Assembly: GCA_003427395.1 (NCBI GenBank)
Contig: BFEA01000020.1
Location: 4,414,087-4,436,013, forward strand
Direction of reading: 5' to 3'
Length of the DNA stretch: 21,927 nt
From: Chara braunii
Lineage: Eukaryota; Streptophyta; Charophyceae; Charales; Characeae
In this document: positions 1 through 8,329 of the stretch, one piece after another
Layout: every line of letters begins with the position of its first letter
How positions within the stretch are numbered: the first letter of the stretch is position 1
Notes under the pieces: model-generated
The model's database searches: none
Seen by the model: the letters and a program-made list of their open reading frames with translations, nothing else
Told to the model about the DNA's origin: nothing
Made by a program: the position numbers and the translations under genes

Positions 1-2
1 GC

Positions 3-1358
3 AGAAAGGGACGCAGAAGCAGAAGCAGAAGCAAAAGCAAAAGCAGCAAGGGACGCAGAAGCAGAAGCAGAAGCAAAAGCAAAAGCAGCAAGGGATGCAG
101 AAGCAGAAGCAAAAGCAGGCAAGGTAGAAGAAGCAGGAGTAGATCAGGAGATGATAGCAGCAGTAAGAAGCGTAAGAATAGGAGCTCCAGAGGAGGAAAC
201 CGTCACCCAAATCCAAGCACTGCCAAGAGTCCAAGAAGAGGGCAAAGCAAGAATGCTAAAGCTGCAGACGATGGCAATGCTGCAGACAGCTTTACCGAGG
301 TCCCAAGTGAAAAGGATGGGAGTGTTGCAAAAGAACATAAAAAGGTTGGGAAGAAAGCCCAGAGAAAGAAAATCGTAGAGAATGGTGCAAGCTCACGCAG
401 AGAGGATATCCACAAAGCTGATCACTCCGATTTGATACAGAACCCGGTTGATACAGCTGCAAAGGTTTCACCTCGCACACTGGTCCAGCGGGAAACCACA
501 TCCAAAACGGTTATGGTAAGGAAACGGCCATATGAAAATGATGGCAAACATAAACCGGAGGTGAAAAAGTCCGAAGAACAGGATCATGACAAGAGAAAAG
601 ACCGCCTCGTTGACGTGGACAAAAGGGATGAGTTGACGAAGGCAGATACCACAGGGACCATGAACAAGAAGCAGGAGGAGCAGGTAGTGATGGAAACTCC
701 TGTCCCAGCGGCTAAGAGTTTCTCAGCGAAAAGTTCAGAGACAAAACCAACCTCCAGCACTGACGCGGAACATGAAACGAAAACCGGAAAGAAAAAGGTG
801 AAGGACGTGGGGTCCAGTGAGGATTATGAACAAGGCGAGGAAGTGCTTGCGGGTGAGAAGAGCATTCACTTTGTAACTCATTCCAAAATGAAGAAGCCGC
901 AAAGCATTGGTACAGGATTCACGCCTAGGCAGGGGGTGAGCAGTGGGAGGCCACCGGAGGAAACTTCAGATATCAAGCAGGGTATGAATGTCAGCGGGAG
1001 GGCAGGTGAGGAGGGTGGGCTCATAGTCGCATCATTGGAAAGCACAAGGCTGCAAACTCCGCAACCACAGAGTCGTCGCCCACAACTGGCACCAGTTGTG
1101 CCCAATTGGACCAGCAGCACTATCAAACCTCATGAGAGAGAGGCTCTCCTGTTCCGCACAAGGAAAGTGGGAACAGAGCTGGGAAGTCTACAGGAAGACC
1201 GAACCAGCAAAGACATCAGGTGGTTTCCCGAGGCAGCAACCTTCGTGGTGACGCCTGAGGGGCCAGAACCCAGGGAGACATTGAATGACACCCTCACGGT
1301 GGAGGAAGTGTGGCAGGAAGCTCCTGCAGGCACAATGGAAAATCCGTTTGCAAATTGA
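3..1358 (+). CDS. RS-domain (Arg/Ser-rich) nuclear-type protein, 5'-partial exon
   Basis: A single open frame runs from the left edge to TGA at 1356-1358 (451 codons; the N terminus lies outside the window). The first ~60 residues are an RS domain: repeats of RRSRSRSKSKSSKG, then GRRSRSRSGDDSSSKKRKNR. RS domains are known from SR splicing factors and related pre-mRNA proteins, where serine phosphorylation controls nuclear localisation and protein contacts. The rest (residues ~60-451) is charged, rich in K/E/S/T, without a recognisable fold, RNA-recognition motif or membrane segment. It ends in a more ordered acidic stretch (TLTVEEVWQEAPAGTMENPF). The frame was chosen because it is continuous across the whole 1.35 kb; the other two frames are open through the 5' repeat only because its unit is a multiple of three. 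The stop may be premature, since the frame reads on as plausible acidic protein to a splice-donor-like site at 1421. The family beyond 'RS-rich' is not recognised. It could be an exon of a live gene or a young pseudogene. Confidence 0.55.
   Translation, partial: RKGRRSRSRSKSKSSKGRRSRSRSKSKSSKGCRSRSKSRQGRRSRSRSGDDSSSKKRKNRSSRGGNRHPNPSTAKSPRRGQSKNAKAADDGNAADSFTEVPSEKDGSVAKEHKKVGKKAQRKKIVENGASSRREDIHKADHSDLIQNPVDTAAKVSPRTLVQRETTSKTVMVRKRPYENDGKHKPEVKKSEEQDHDKRKDRLVDVDKRDELTKADTTGTMNKKQEEQVVMETPVPAAKSFSAKSSETKPTSSTDAEHETKTGKKKVKDVGSSEDYEQGEEVLAGEKSIHFVTHSKMKKPQSIGTGFTPRQGVSSGRPPEETSDIKQGMNVSGRAGEEGGLIVASLESTRLQTPQPQSRRPQLAPVVPNWTSSTIKPHEREALLFRTRKVGTELGSLQEDRTSKDIRWFPEAATFVVTPEGPEPRETLNDTLTVEEVWQEAPAGTMENPFAN
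9..122 (+). repeat. 42-bp coding minisatellite encoding the RS repeat
   Basis: Units begin at 9, 51 and 93. The first two are identical 42-bp copies and the third is shortened. Each full unit is built from hexamers of the type AGAAGC/AAAAGC and adds 14 residues (alternating R/K and S) to the RS domain. Length changes by whole units would keep the reading frame. Confidence 0.9.
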
Positions 1359-2283
1359 TCTCTGACAGAAGGCGAGCATGAAGTGGCTGGATCATCAGTC
1401 TTTGCAATGGACACAACAATGGTAAGAGAAACTGAGATTTCCTCAACCTTTCCCTTCCCCCTTCTTACTCTACATGCATGTCATCAACCATGGCAGCATG
1501 TGCGCATATGCCAAGCACTGCCTAGTAGGAAAATAAATTAAATAATACTATATCCTGAAATTTCACCTGTGTAGTGATCTGCACAGTCACAGACTGAGAA
1601 CACTGCTGATTTCTGAGTTTTGCCGCTGGAATGTGTGCCTTGNTGAGATTCCCGCTTTCTGCTGAGATTTCTAAGTCTGTGTGTGCGCGTGCTTGCTGAT
1701 TCCCGTGTGCCTGTCTGAGTGCACGATTGCTTGGGTGTGTGTGTGACCCGCCAGGGTAGTTGTATGTTTGGAAGGCCCCCGGGCCTGGTACTTACCTGTG
1801 GCAGTGACTTGGTGGGTTGCAGCGGGGTGTAGCGGTAGGCTAGGCCTGCGTAGCTGGAAAAACACTCAAGTAGTGGGTAGGTTAGGTAGTAGGTAGAAAA
1901 TACTTGAGCAGCGGGCAGGTAGGCAGAAAAGGACAAAAGTTAGCACCTTTAGAGTCCGAGTGAATTTTAAAAGTCCAGTAGGCTCAGGTCTAGAGGTACC
2001 AGTCCAGTAGTCTGAGTCTAGGGCCTGTAGCAGACGATATCAGATCTGCAATGATGTTTCCCTCCGAAAGGAGGCAGGTATCGGATCCTTGGGAGTCTGA
2101 GCAGCCTGGGAAGTCACCGCCCAAGAGGCAAGCTTCCGGTATATCTTGGGAGATTGCTCTCCCTCATTTTGTGGTGTGCATGTTTGGCGTCACACTGCTG
2201 GAGCTAGCGCTGGCCAAGTCCAGCGCTTGGGAGGAGAAGGAGACCAGGCGCTCCAGCTCCAGCTATGGAGGAGCAGCCCAGAT
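1359..2283. other. stretch without a recognised gene; one ambiguous base
   Basis: No supported gene. An N is at 1643. TG-rich sequence lies at ~1675-1750. A donor-like sequence on the minus strand (GTACTTACCTG on +) is at 1788-1798, the same 11-mer found in the two repeat copies at 2326 and 2935. A short GTCCAGTAG-type duplication is at ~1972-2030. A perfect 8-bp hairpin (AGCGCTGG / CCAGCGCT) is at 2206-2227. Confidence 0.5.
1413..1430 (+). other. candidate 5' splice site after the RS-protein frame
   Basis: ACAATG/GTAAGAG lies at 1416-1428, with the junction at 1421/1422. It falls exactly at a codon boundary of the frame of the RS protein, 21 codons beyond its TGA. A pyrimidine-rich stretch follows at ~1437-1470. 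The match to a plant donor is moderate, and no acceptor was identified. Confidence 0.3.
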
Positions 2284-2522
2284 AGGAGGAGGATGGAGGA
2301 GGTGGGCTTGGAGGAGAGTGACGGGGTACTTACCTGGTTATGGTGGACGGCATCTTCATCTTCTTGGTTGGCGCCTGGAAGGCCCCAGTGGGGGGGTGTG
2401 CTGCTTCAAGGAAGGCTTCAGGGCAGAGTTAGGCATGGTGGCCTGAGTAGAGGGGACATATCAGCTTTGCCTTGTCCTTTGAACATCGCGGCAAGGCCCC
2501 ACTAGTCTGCCATACCCACCAT
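2284..2522. repeat. ~240-bp direct repeat, copy 1
   Basis: It aligns almost throughout with 2894-3140 (shared GAGGAGAGTGAYGGGGTAC, GCATCTTCATCTTCTTGG, CTTCAAGGAAGGCTTCAGGG, GCAAGGCCCCACTAGTC). Differences are scattered substitutions and a short indel. It contains GTACTTACCTGG at 2326-2337: a perfect minus-strand splice donor (CAG/GTAAGTAC), and also the sequence at the 5' end of U1 snRNA. No Sm-site-like sequence follows, so a full U1 gene is not supported. Confidence 0.85.
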
Positions 2523-2666
2523 TTCAAAACTTTTTTTTGATTGACGATCGTGATAGTTGATTCCATAGAAAGTTTAGAAACTCTTGAAAATCAATCATCA
2601 AACACATAGATGGTAAAGGCGTCCCGCCATGTTTTGCATGATTGAGTCTGTTTAGTTTGAAATCAA

Positions 2667-2746
2667 GCTCACATGCTGAAAATGGTAAACACAGCAGGGT
2701 TAAAATATGTTCCTACGAGTCATCAGTTCAAGTCCGATGGTGAGCA
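2667..2746 (+). tRNA. mitochondrial-type tRNA-Leu(UAA), decayed
   Basis: The acceptor pairs six of seven bases (GCTCAC at 2667-2672 with GTGAGC at 2740-2745, discriminator A at 2746). The D stem is GCTG/CAGC with the ATGGTAAAC loop typical of tRNA-Leu. The anticodon loop reads GTTAAAA with anticodon TAA at 2701-2703. A long variable region (class II, as expected for Leu) precedes the T arm ATCAG-TTCAAGT-CCGAT, which has one A.C mismatch. The anticodon stem is badly paired (GCAGG against TATGT), so it is probably a non-functional NUMT copy. About 80 nt. Confidence 0.65.
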
Positions 2747-2749
2747 TAC

Positions 2750-2816
2750 TCGCTTGATGAGAATGGTAAACACAACACGCTAAAACACTGCGTTGGTTCG
2801 AGTGAGTTGGGACCAC
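2750..2816 (+). pseudogene. second tRNA-Leu-like remnant
   Basis: It repeats the Leu-type D-loop block (GAATGGTAAACACAAC at ~2761-2776), followed by an anticodon-arm-like GCTAAAACAC and a T-loop-like GGTTCGAGT at 2805-2813. Acceptor and T stems do not close. It is probably a mitochondrial tRNA-Leu relic missing bases; the anticodon cannot be assigned. Confidence 0.35.
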
Positions 2817-2817
2817 A

Positions 2818-2892
2818 GTGAATATATAACTTAATAGGTCAAAGTCTCATATTGTGAATTTGAAAACACGGGTTCAACTCCCGTTATTCGCC
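2818..2892 (+). tRNA. mitochondrial-type tRNA-His(GUG), decayed
   Basis: Acceptor GTGAATA (2818-2824) pairs with TATTCGC (2885-2891) with one G.T wobble; discriminator C. The T arm is perfect: ACGGG-TTCAACT-CCCGT (2868-2884). The anticodon loop TTGTGAA (2852-2858) carries GTG. The anticodon stem TCATA/TTTGA has one T.T mismatch, and the D stem is partly lost. It resembles plant mitochondrial/plastid trnH. The mismatches argue for an inactive nuclear copy. Confidence 0.7.
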
Positions 2893-2893
2893 T

Positions 2894-3140
2894 CTAGGAA
2901 GAGGAAGGAGGTGGGCTAGGAGGAGAGTGATGGGGTACTTACCTGGCTATGGTGGGTGGCATCTTCATCTTCTTGGTTGGCGCTGCACCTTGAAGGCCCC
3001 AGTAGGAGGGTGCGCTGCTTCAAGGAAGGCTTCAGGGCAGGGTTAGGCATGGCGGCCTGAGTAGAGGGGACACTCCAGCTTTGCCTCGTCCTCTGAACAT
3101 CGGGGCAAGGCCCCACTAGTCCACTATAGCCACCACCATT
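2894..3140. repeat. ~240-bp direct repeat, copy 2
   Basis: Partner of 2284-2522. It starts immediately after the mitochondrial insert, so the two copies bracket it. It carries the same GTACTTACCTGG at 2935-2946. A minus-strand frame (2916-3197) runs across the donor-like site, so if the site is real the exon would be the stretch to its right. Confidence 0.85.
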
Positions 3141-3397
3141 AGAAGGTGGTAGAAGGTGGAGGTCATGGCGATGGTGGACCTCATGTACTGCTGGCAATTA
3201 AGGAGGAGACTAGGACATTGTTTCTGGTTCATTGCCTTCAATCATTCAATGTTATTATTATCTACTGAACACTTAGAGCATAAGCCAGGCCTGGGAAGAC
3301 GCTTCTGAATGGGCCAAACGAAATGGATTCCTGAAGTCCCAAATGTCCTGTTTTGTCCCAGCCGCATTTAGAAGTTTAGTTTCGTTTTTTTGGGGCC
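3141..3397. other. stretch without a recognised gene
   Basis: AT-moderate sequence with a short inverted GGTGG/CCACC region near 3130-3160. Nothing else recognised. Confidence 0.4.
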
Positions 3398-3660
3398 CGT
3401 TTCACGATGGAGAGGTCAGCAGCTTGAATCCGCATCCTGTTTGTACCACCTGGGTCGCTTTTCCCTTTTTCTTTAGGTTTTCCAACAGACGCCTAGCTGG
3501 TTTTGGCATTTTCTGCTTTGTTTTTTAGGGGGTCGTTTCACGATAGAGAGGTAAGCAGCTCGAGTCTGCCTCTTGTTTCTACCACTTGGGCCGTTTTTCT
3601 CTTTTTTCTCTGTTTCCAATGCAAGCCTAACTGAATTTGTCGTTTTTTCTTTCGTTTTGT
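3398..3660. repeat. tandem duplication, ~136-bp period
   Basis: CGTTTCACGATGGAGAGGT at 3398 recurs as CGTTTCACGATAGAGAGGT at 3534. Both are followed by similar GCAGCT..., TTGTTT.TACCAC.TGGG and TTTTTCT-rich ends. Copy 2 contains GCAG-CTCGAGT-CTGC, which looks like a tRNA T arm, but no other tRNA part is visible. Confidence 0.75.
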
Positions 3661-3743
3661 TTTCCCCGCCACAAGCTTTGTCGTTTTGTGCCACCCGGGT
3701 GGATGGGCAAATCGGATTCGGTGGCTAAGGGCCTCGCCGCACC

Positions 3744-3770
3744 ACTGTCGAAAATGCTATTTTCGACAGT
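3744..3770. repeat. perfect 12-bp hairpin
   Basis: ACTGTCGAAAAT - GCT - ATTTTCGACAGT: perfectly complementary arms with a 3-nt loop. It starts the GTCGAA/TTCGAC cluster. It could be a cruciform or RNA hairpin; no terminator role is implied. Confidence 0.85.
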
Positions 3771-4120
3771 TCCTCTTCGCCACACGGGCTGTCGAAGTCG
3801 GAGACGGGAAGAAAATTTGCAAGTTGTCAGAGAATGCTTCTTGACACCTCCTGTCGAAAGTTGTTGAATCCCCAGCCTGCTACTCCGATGCTTTCGACAC
3901 TCCTCGGCTGCGCCGTCGACTTCCCTTCGAAATTAGAGTGGGGGTAAGGTCGGGATGGACTGATTCTGGTCGTACCCTCAGGCGCGTTAGTCTTTTTCCA
4001 TCTTGCTTTCACAAGTGCGTGAACTATACTGTGCTGTGTGGCGAAGGGGGGGCAAACTGTCGAATGGAGGCTGTCGAATGGAGGCTGTCGAATTTGATTT
4101 GACAGCCGTCGAATTTTTCG
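3744..4120. repeat. cluster of GTCGAA/TTCGAC hexamers
   Basis: The hexamer or its complement recurs about nine times in 370 bp (e.g. 3747, 3763, 3792, 3854, 3892, 4059, 4073, 4087, 4108). Two full tandem 14-mers CTGTCGAATGGAGG lie at 4057-4084, followed by a partial one. Dense, bi-oriented short motifs of this kind are seen in subterminal regions of some plant DNA transposons; no terminal repeats or transposase were found. Confidence 0.6.
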
Positions 4121-4282
4121 GCCTTTCAACTGTGGTGTGGCGAGGCCCTAAGAGCGTGCGAACTGCCAGATGTTTGAATACAACTACATAGCGTGGAAAG
4201 AAGACACTTAGTGCACACCACATGCACAAAAGACAAAAATATGGCAGTGTATCTTTCCAGGTTCTCACGTATGATTGCGCGT

Positions 4283-4590
4283 TGGGCCTTGGCTCCAGCA
4301 CTCACCAGATGTGCAAAATAAGAATGAATCCACGTGGAATGCCGGTCTTTTTTTCCCCCCTTTCTGGCAGTCTCTGTTTGGCCTTGGCTCCGGAACTCAC
4401 CAAATATGCAAAATGTGAATGATTTTCCCGTTAGAAAATGGGAAGATGCAGTGCTGTGTTTTTGGGGGCAGGGGTAGCCTCCTGAGTGCAGGGGCTTACG
4501 GCCCCGAATGTGCAAGACAATGAATCTCCCGTTATTTAAAAATGAAAAAAAAAAAAGAAATGGGAAGATGCACCGCTGTTGAGTTTGCCC
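4283..4590. repeat. three degenerate ~100-bp tandem units
   Basis: GGGCCTTGGCTCC..CACTCACCA..TGCAAAAT at ~4286 recurs at ~4378 and, weaker, at ~4490 (GGGCTTACGGCCCCGAA.TGTGCAA). The last two share CCCGTTA...ATGGGAAGATGCA.CGCTGT. A run of 12 A's interrupts the third unit near 4543. Confidence 0.6.
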
Positions 4591-4709
4591 GTGTGTGTTT
4601 TTCTTTTGGGTGGGGCATAGTCAAGACGACGACGGGGCGTTTCACGCACACGTGGCCTGCGGGATCCTTAGCTGCCCCCATGGGCCAAACTCCCTTGTCG
4701 CGGCTTTCC

Positions 4710-5700
4710 TCGTAAAAGCCAAGCTTTTTCTTTGACAGGCAAGTTGATGGAGCAACTTAAAGGAGTTCAGTTTCACCACTGAGCCTATAAGGATGAAACG
4801 GACCGAGACGTAGACATTTTGTCCTTCCGTCCTTACCACAACCATGACCCTATCCAGCTCACTGCCATCTCGGTCACCACCGTTGATGACTAGGTGACCG
4901 CCATGTTTCGCACTCAGTACCGATACTGCCCAGATTATCACGATGTTTATGCGACACCGTGGTGAGGTAAGACTGTTCATATATATTCCGTCAGGGTGAA
5001 CGGTCTTCTAGACTGGTATTGTAAGTGAGGTCGTCGAGAACCACATGTATACGTTCTCTCCACACGACAACTCTGTGTTTAGGTTATAACAGAGTCTCGT
5101 GATCAGGCAGTTGCCGGTCATATAGGCTCCCAAAAGACTATGGATTATGTTAGTTGTCTATACGTCTGGCCGGAGCGCAAGGAATTTGTTATGAGCTACG
5201 TTCAAAAGTGTCGTATTTGCCAGGAGGTAAACAGTGCAAACCACCTTCCGTACAATTATTTCAGTCTCTACCTATACGTAAAGGTCATTGGCAGTCCATC
5301 TCTATGGACTTTGTTATTCCCCTCCGCCCTCTCACTGAGCGTGGTCGATGATATCTTAGTTATGTCGATTGCTTCATAAAGCGAGCACATTTCATCTCGT
5401 GCAGTTGTTGCCTTTGCGCTTGTGAGGTTTTCGATATCATCTTTGAGCGAGTCGTGAGAAACCATGGTCTACCTCATACGTGACCCGCTCTTTACCAACA
5501 CATTCTGGCGATGCCTACACAACGTGTATGGATCTCGACTTAGCTTCTCATCATATTGCCATCCTCATACAGATTGTCCGATTGAGGTCACCAAGAAAAC
5601 ATTTGGTAATATTCTTTGAACGTTTGTTGAGGATGACCGACAATGAGACTTACACTTAGTCCACGTGGAGATTGCTTACAACTACACTGTTTCCCCCGTG
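4710..5700 (+). pseudogene. Ty3/gypsy retrotransposon pol fragment (RNase H end to integrase), broken
   Basis: Polyprotein remnant in shifting + frames. 4720-4780 reads as the end of RNase H (MEQLKGVQF / NLKEFSFTTE). 4800-4960 matches the linker (SFRPYHNHDPIQLTAIS, FRTQYRYCPDYHDVYA). 5092-5235 is the integrase zinc-binding domain, with AVAGHIG, YVWPERKEFV and YVQKCRICQ (the H2C2 cysteines are visible). 5255-5360 shows HWQSISMDFV with the first catalytic Asp. Then come VDCFIKRAHF (~5370), FERVVRNHGLPH (~5440), RDPLFTNTFW with the second Asp (~5480), CHPHTDCPIEV with the catalytic Glu (~5560), and HVEIAYNYTVSP ending near 5697. Stops and frameshifts (e.g. near 5065, 5260, 5350, 5480, 5618 and 5653) make it inactive. 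No LTR, reverse transcriptase or chromodomain was found in the window; the match stops abruptly at ~5700. Confidence 0.9.
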
Positions 5701-6298
5701 TGGATATTCAGTCTTGTCCAGTCCGGTCTTGTACCATTGTCAGTACCAGTCCAGTCAGTCCAGTCTGGTCGGTCCGTTAGGGGTATACCCCAACTGCAGT
5801 CTGTATTTTGGATCTCTTCATTTCCATATTTTGTTTTAGAGTACGTGCGTGTTGAGTCTGCGGTGGTGCTGCAGTGTCTCGTCCAACTTCACCACCGTCT
5901 CCACCCTCATCCTCATCTCTTCCTCCTCTACTGGGACGGGACCGGCACTCCGGCTGTCTCATGACACAAATTGATCAAAGCAATCAATCAATCAACCTAT
6001 CATTTATCCACCGACCAACCAGTCAATCAGTTAATGGATATTACCAAATTTACCACTCGCTCTGTCACCCGCCCACCACGGTTGCTCTCCTCCCTTTTGC
6101 GAATTATCATTGTCTTCGCAGTAACTTCCTCCCGCTTTTGATTTGATTTCTCCACGTAATACCATCATTATATGTGATGGTGCTTCGTATCCCACGATTA
6201 CTGCTCGAACTCTCGAAAACAGGAAGGAAAAAGAAAAAACAAATCCTCCAACATTTGCCTTGGCTTCACCTTTTTCCTTTTCAAAAAAACAATCCCGT
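5701..6298. other. stretch without a gene; CAGTCC-rich and pyrimidine-rich
   Basis: Short CAGTCC/GGTCC iterations at 5716-5775 and CAATCAAT iterations at ~5978-5995. No gene or LTR recognised. Confidence 0.4.
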
Positions 6299-6390
6299 TC
6301 AACTTTTTAAGGCTCAAACTATATGGGGTTCAACTTTTAAGGCTCAAACTATATGGGGCTCAACTTTTTAAGGCTCAAACTATATGGGGT
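6299..6390. repeat. 31-bp tandem repeat, three copies
   Basis: Units at 6299-6329, 6330-6359 and 6360-6390, containing TTTAAGGCTCAAACTATATG. They differ only in T-run length (5/4/5) and the last base. Confidence 0.95.
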
Positions 6391-6409
6391 CTTTCTTAAC
6401 GATCCAAAC

Positions 6410-6443
6410 TCTCTCTCTCTCTCTCACACACACATACACACAC
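6410..6443. repeat. (CT)n(CA)n compound microsatellite
   Basis: CT dinucleotides run directly into CA dinucleotides with one interruption (CATACA). Confidence 0.95.
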
Positions 6444-6669
6444 GCCCATGTATTATATCGTAAAGCTTGTCTGCAACCGCCAGCTCGCAGTTGGCAGCTG
6501 GCCTCCCATTTCAGTGTTCTTTGCTACTACTAAAGTTGTATACTCTCTGGACTTGCTCTAGAAGAAGATGGCAACCTATTTTTCCACTAATTAGTGAAAT
6601 CCGGTGGTTAGATGCGGTCATATTCGTTGCATCCGGTGCGAGGACGGGGAGTGTCGTTTTGCATGTCCT

Positions 6670-6729
6670 CTACTCCCACCTTCCCACCTCATCGTTTACC
6701 GTTGTTTGAAAGCAGGAAGGTGGGAGTAG
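6670..6729. repeat. perfect 15-bp inverted repeat, 30-nt spacer
   Basis: CTACTCCCACCTTCC at 6670-6684 is the exact complement of GGAAGGTGGGAGTAG at 6715-6729. The right arm begins a ~130-bp purine-rich tract (to ~6845). No element boundaries or flanking duplication were found. Confidence 0.9.
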
Positions 6730-7653
6730 CGAAAGGAGGGGGGAAGGTGATAGAGATGAAGAGGGAGGAGGGAAGGTGCGAGGAACATGAGGTAGAGGAA
6801 GAGGAGCAAGTGGAGGAGGAAAGGCGGCAAGAGGAGAAAGGGGGTGTGTTGCATCTTGCCTTGGCTATGGCAAGCAGAACTGGCAGCAACACAAGAGGAG
6901 GGAAAGGTCGACCGGGAAGGAACATTGACGCCAACAAAACACTATGAAAATTCGAATCCGGCGCCAACATGTGGGGCAGGTCGAAAAGACGCCTGCCTGG
7001 TCGAGGGGCAGATGCGGAAAGTAGAGCCTCGGCCTCTGCAGCCGACGCCCATGGGCAAAGTTGCCCATAGCCGGGACAGGTGTAAAAGCGAAAGCTCATG
7101 GCATTTCGTCGTATTGCTGTGTTCAAGGGGTATCTTACGAAATACCCGAACTTTAAGGGGCATTTCAACAATTTTACCTTTTCTTTTTTCTTTTCGTTTG
7201 TTTCTTTCCTAGCCCACTATCCTACGGCCTACGGTCAAACACCACAAACACATCTGCGGCTACGACGATGCTCTCCGCATTACGACGCTGCAGCTGGTTT
7301 CCACTGCGGCCCATTGCATCCCTCCGCAGAACGACGTCAGGGTCTCCGCCTCGCCGCTTATTTTGTACGTTGTGGGGGCTCTAATGTTATACGGGGTGTG
7401 GTCCCGTCACGGTCTCCGGTTGGGGTGTCGTACCGCCGCGGCCTTCTGCCTCACCACTTTCCTGGCCGCCAGCATGTGGGGTTCGGCACTCTCTCTCTCT
7501 GGCTCATTCGACGTACGCGACCTACACGACGTACCGTGCTGCTCTGTCGATGCGGCCCACCGCACAAGGTGCCACGTTCTGCGTGCATTCGTGCTGGGGA
7601 CGTAAATTGGAGCTCTCTTTTTCTCCTCCTCTTTCTCTCTCTCGTTTTCGTCT
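6730..7653. other. stretch without a recognised gene
   Basis: Purine-rich at first (6730-6845). An 8-bp perfect hairpin ATGGGCAA-AG-TTGCCCAT is at 7051-7068. GC-rich sequence with repeated ACGACG lies around 7260-7345. Long open frames here (e.g. 7098-7733 +) are of biased composition and not credible. Confidence 0.4.
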
Positions 7654-7740
7654 GTGCGACGTGGGAAGTGCTCGATGCTTCTCTGTGCTACGTGCGACGT
7701 GCTCGATGTTTCTCTGTGCTACGTGCAACGTAATCGGTGC
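7654..7740. repeat. short tandem repeat with CTCGATG / CTACGTGC motif
   Basis: Units start with GTGCGACGT at 7654 and 7692 and with GTGCAACGT at 7723. The first two end in TCTCTGTGCTAC. The ACGTGC word recurs out to ~8130. Confidence 0.75.
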
Positions 7741-7829
7741 TTAGTGAAATTCGAGCGACGTGCTTTCGTGAATTGGAGCTATATTATCCGGGCGACGCGC
7801 CACATCCTACGCGCTGGCGACGTAAATCG

Positions 7830-7831
<2 letters not shown>

Positions 7832-7903
<72 letters not shown>
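7832..7903. repeat. (TC)36 microsatellite
   Basis: Uninterrupted TC dinucleotides for about 72 bp, continuing into C/T-rich sequence. Confidence 0.98.
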
Positions 7904-7905
<2 letters not shown>

Positions 7906-8329
7906 CTTCCCCTCTCTTCGTCTGCTCTCTGTCCTTTTCTCTCTTCTTCATGCTACGTTCTATATGCTTGGTTCTTCATGAAACTCTTGCCACTTGCGTT
8001 CTTGGTGCTTCCCGATTTGTTCCACGTTGCACGTGCGTTGTGCTACGTCTTGCATTGGTGCTGCATACATAGTCTGGGCTACGTCAGTGAGGCTGGTGCT
8101 AAGTGCTTTCGTGAGCTTCGTGCGACGTAAACTTCGACGTGACTTACTACAACGTGCGCTTGAGGCGTTGTGTCCTTCTGTGGAACTTGAACGGCTGGGC
8201 TAAATCATGACCGAAGGTTTGCGCGTTGTTGGCTGAGCGTTGTCGGTTGGTCGTTGTCGACTGGAGGCATCGTCGGCATGGCTGACTGAAGTGAGTCTAC
8301 GTTTATTTGACCTACTCCCTCCATTCTCT

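Larger units (their letters stand above)
2523..2893 (+). other. mitochondrial DNA insertion (NUMT) with tRNA relics
   Basis: AT-rich DNA between the two direct repeat copies holds in a row a tRNA-Leu(UAA)-like sequence, a second Leu-like remnant and a tRNA-His(GUG)-like sequence, all on +. The arms and loops resemble plant mitochondrial tRNAs. Stem mismatches indicate decay after transfer to the nucleus. The left part (2523-2666) has the same composition but no gene I recognise. The exact ends are uncertain. Confidence 0.65.

Noticed and set aside
2051-2446. 131-codon + open frame
   Set aside because: Covers the start of the 240-bp repeat; no similarity recognised; the opposite strand has the splice-donor-like signal.
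3534-3600. tRNA T-arm-like GCAG-CTCGAGT-CTGC
   Set aside because: No acceptor, D or anticodon arm around it; the duplicated partner at 3398 has a mismatched stem.
7098-7733. 211-codon + open frame, and 7654-8130 beside it
   Set aside because: Biased composition, overlaps short repeats and the (TC)n run, no recognisable domain.
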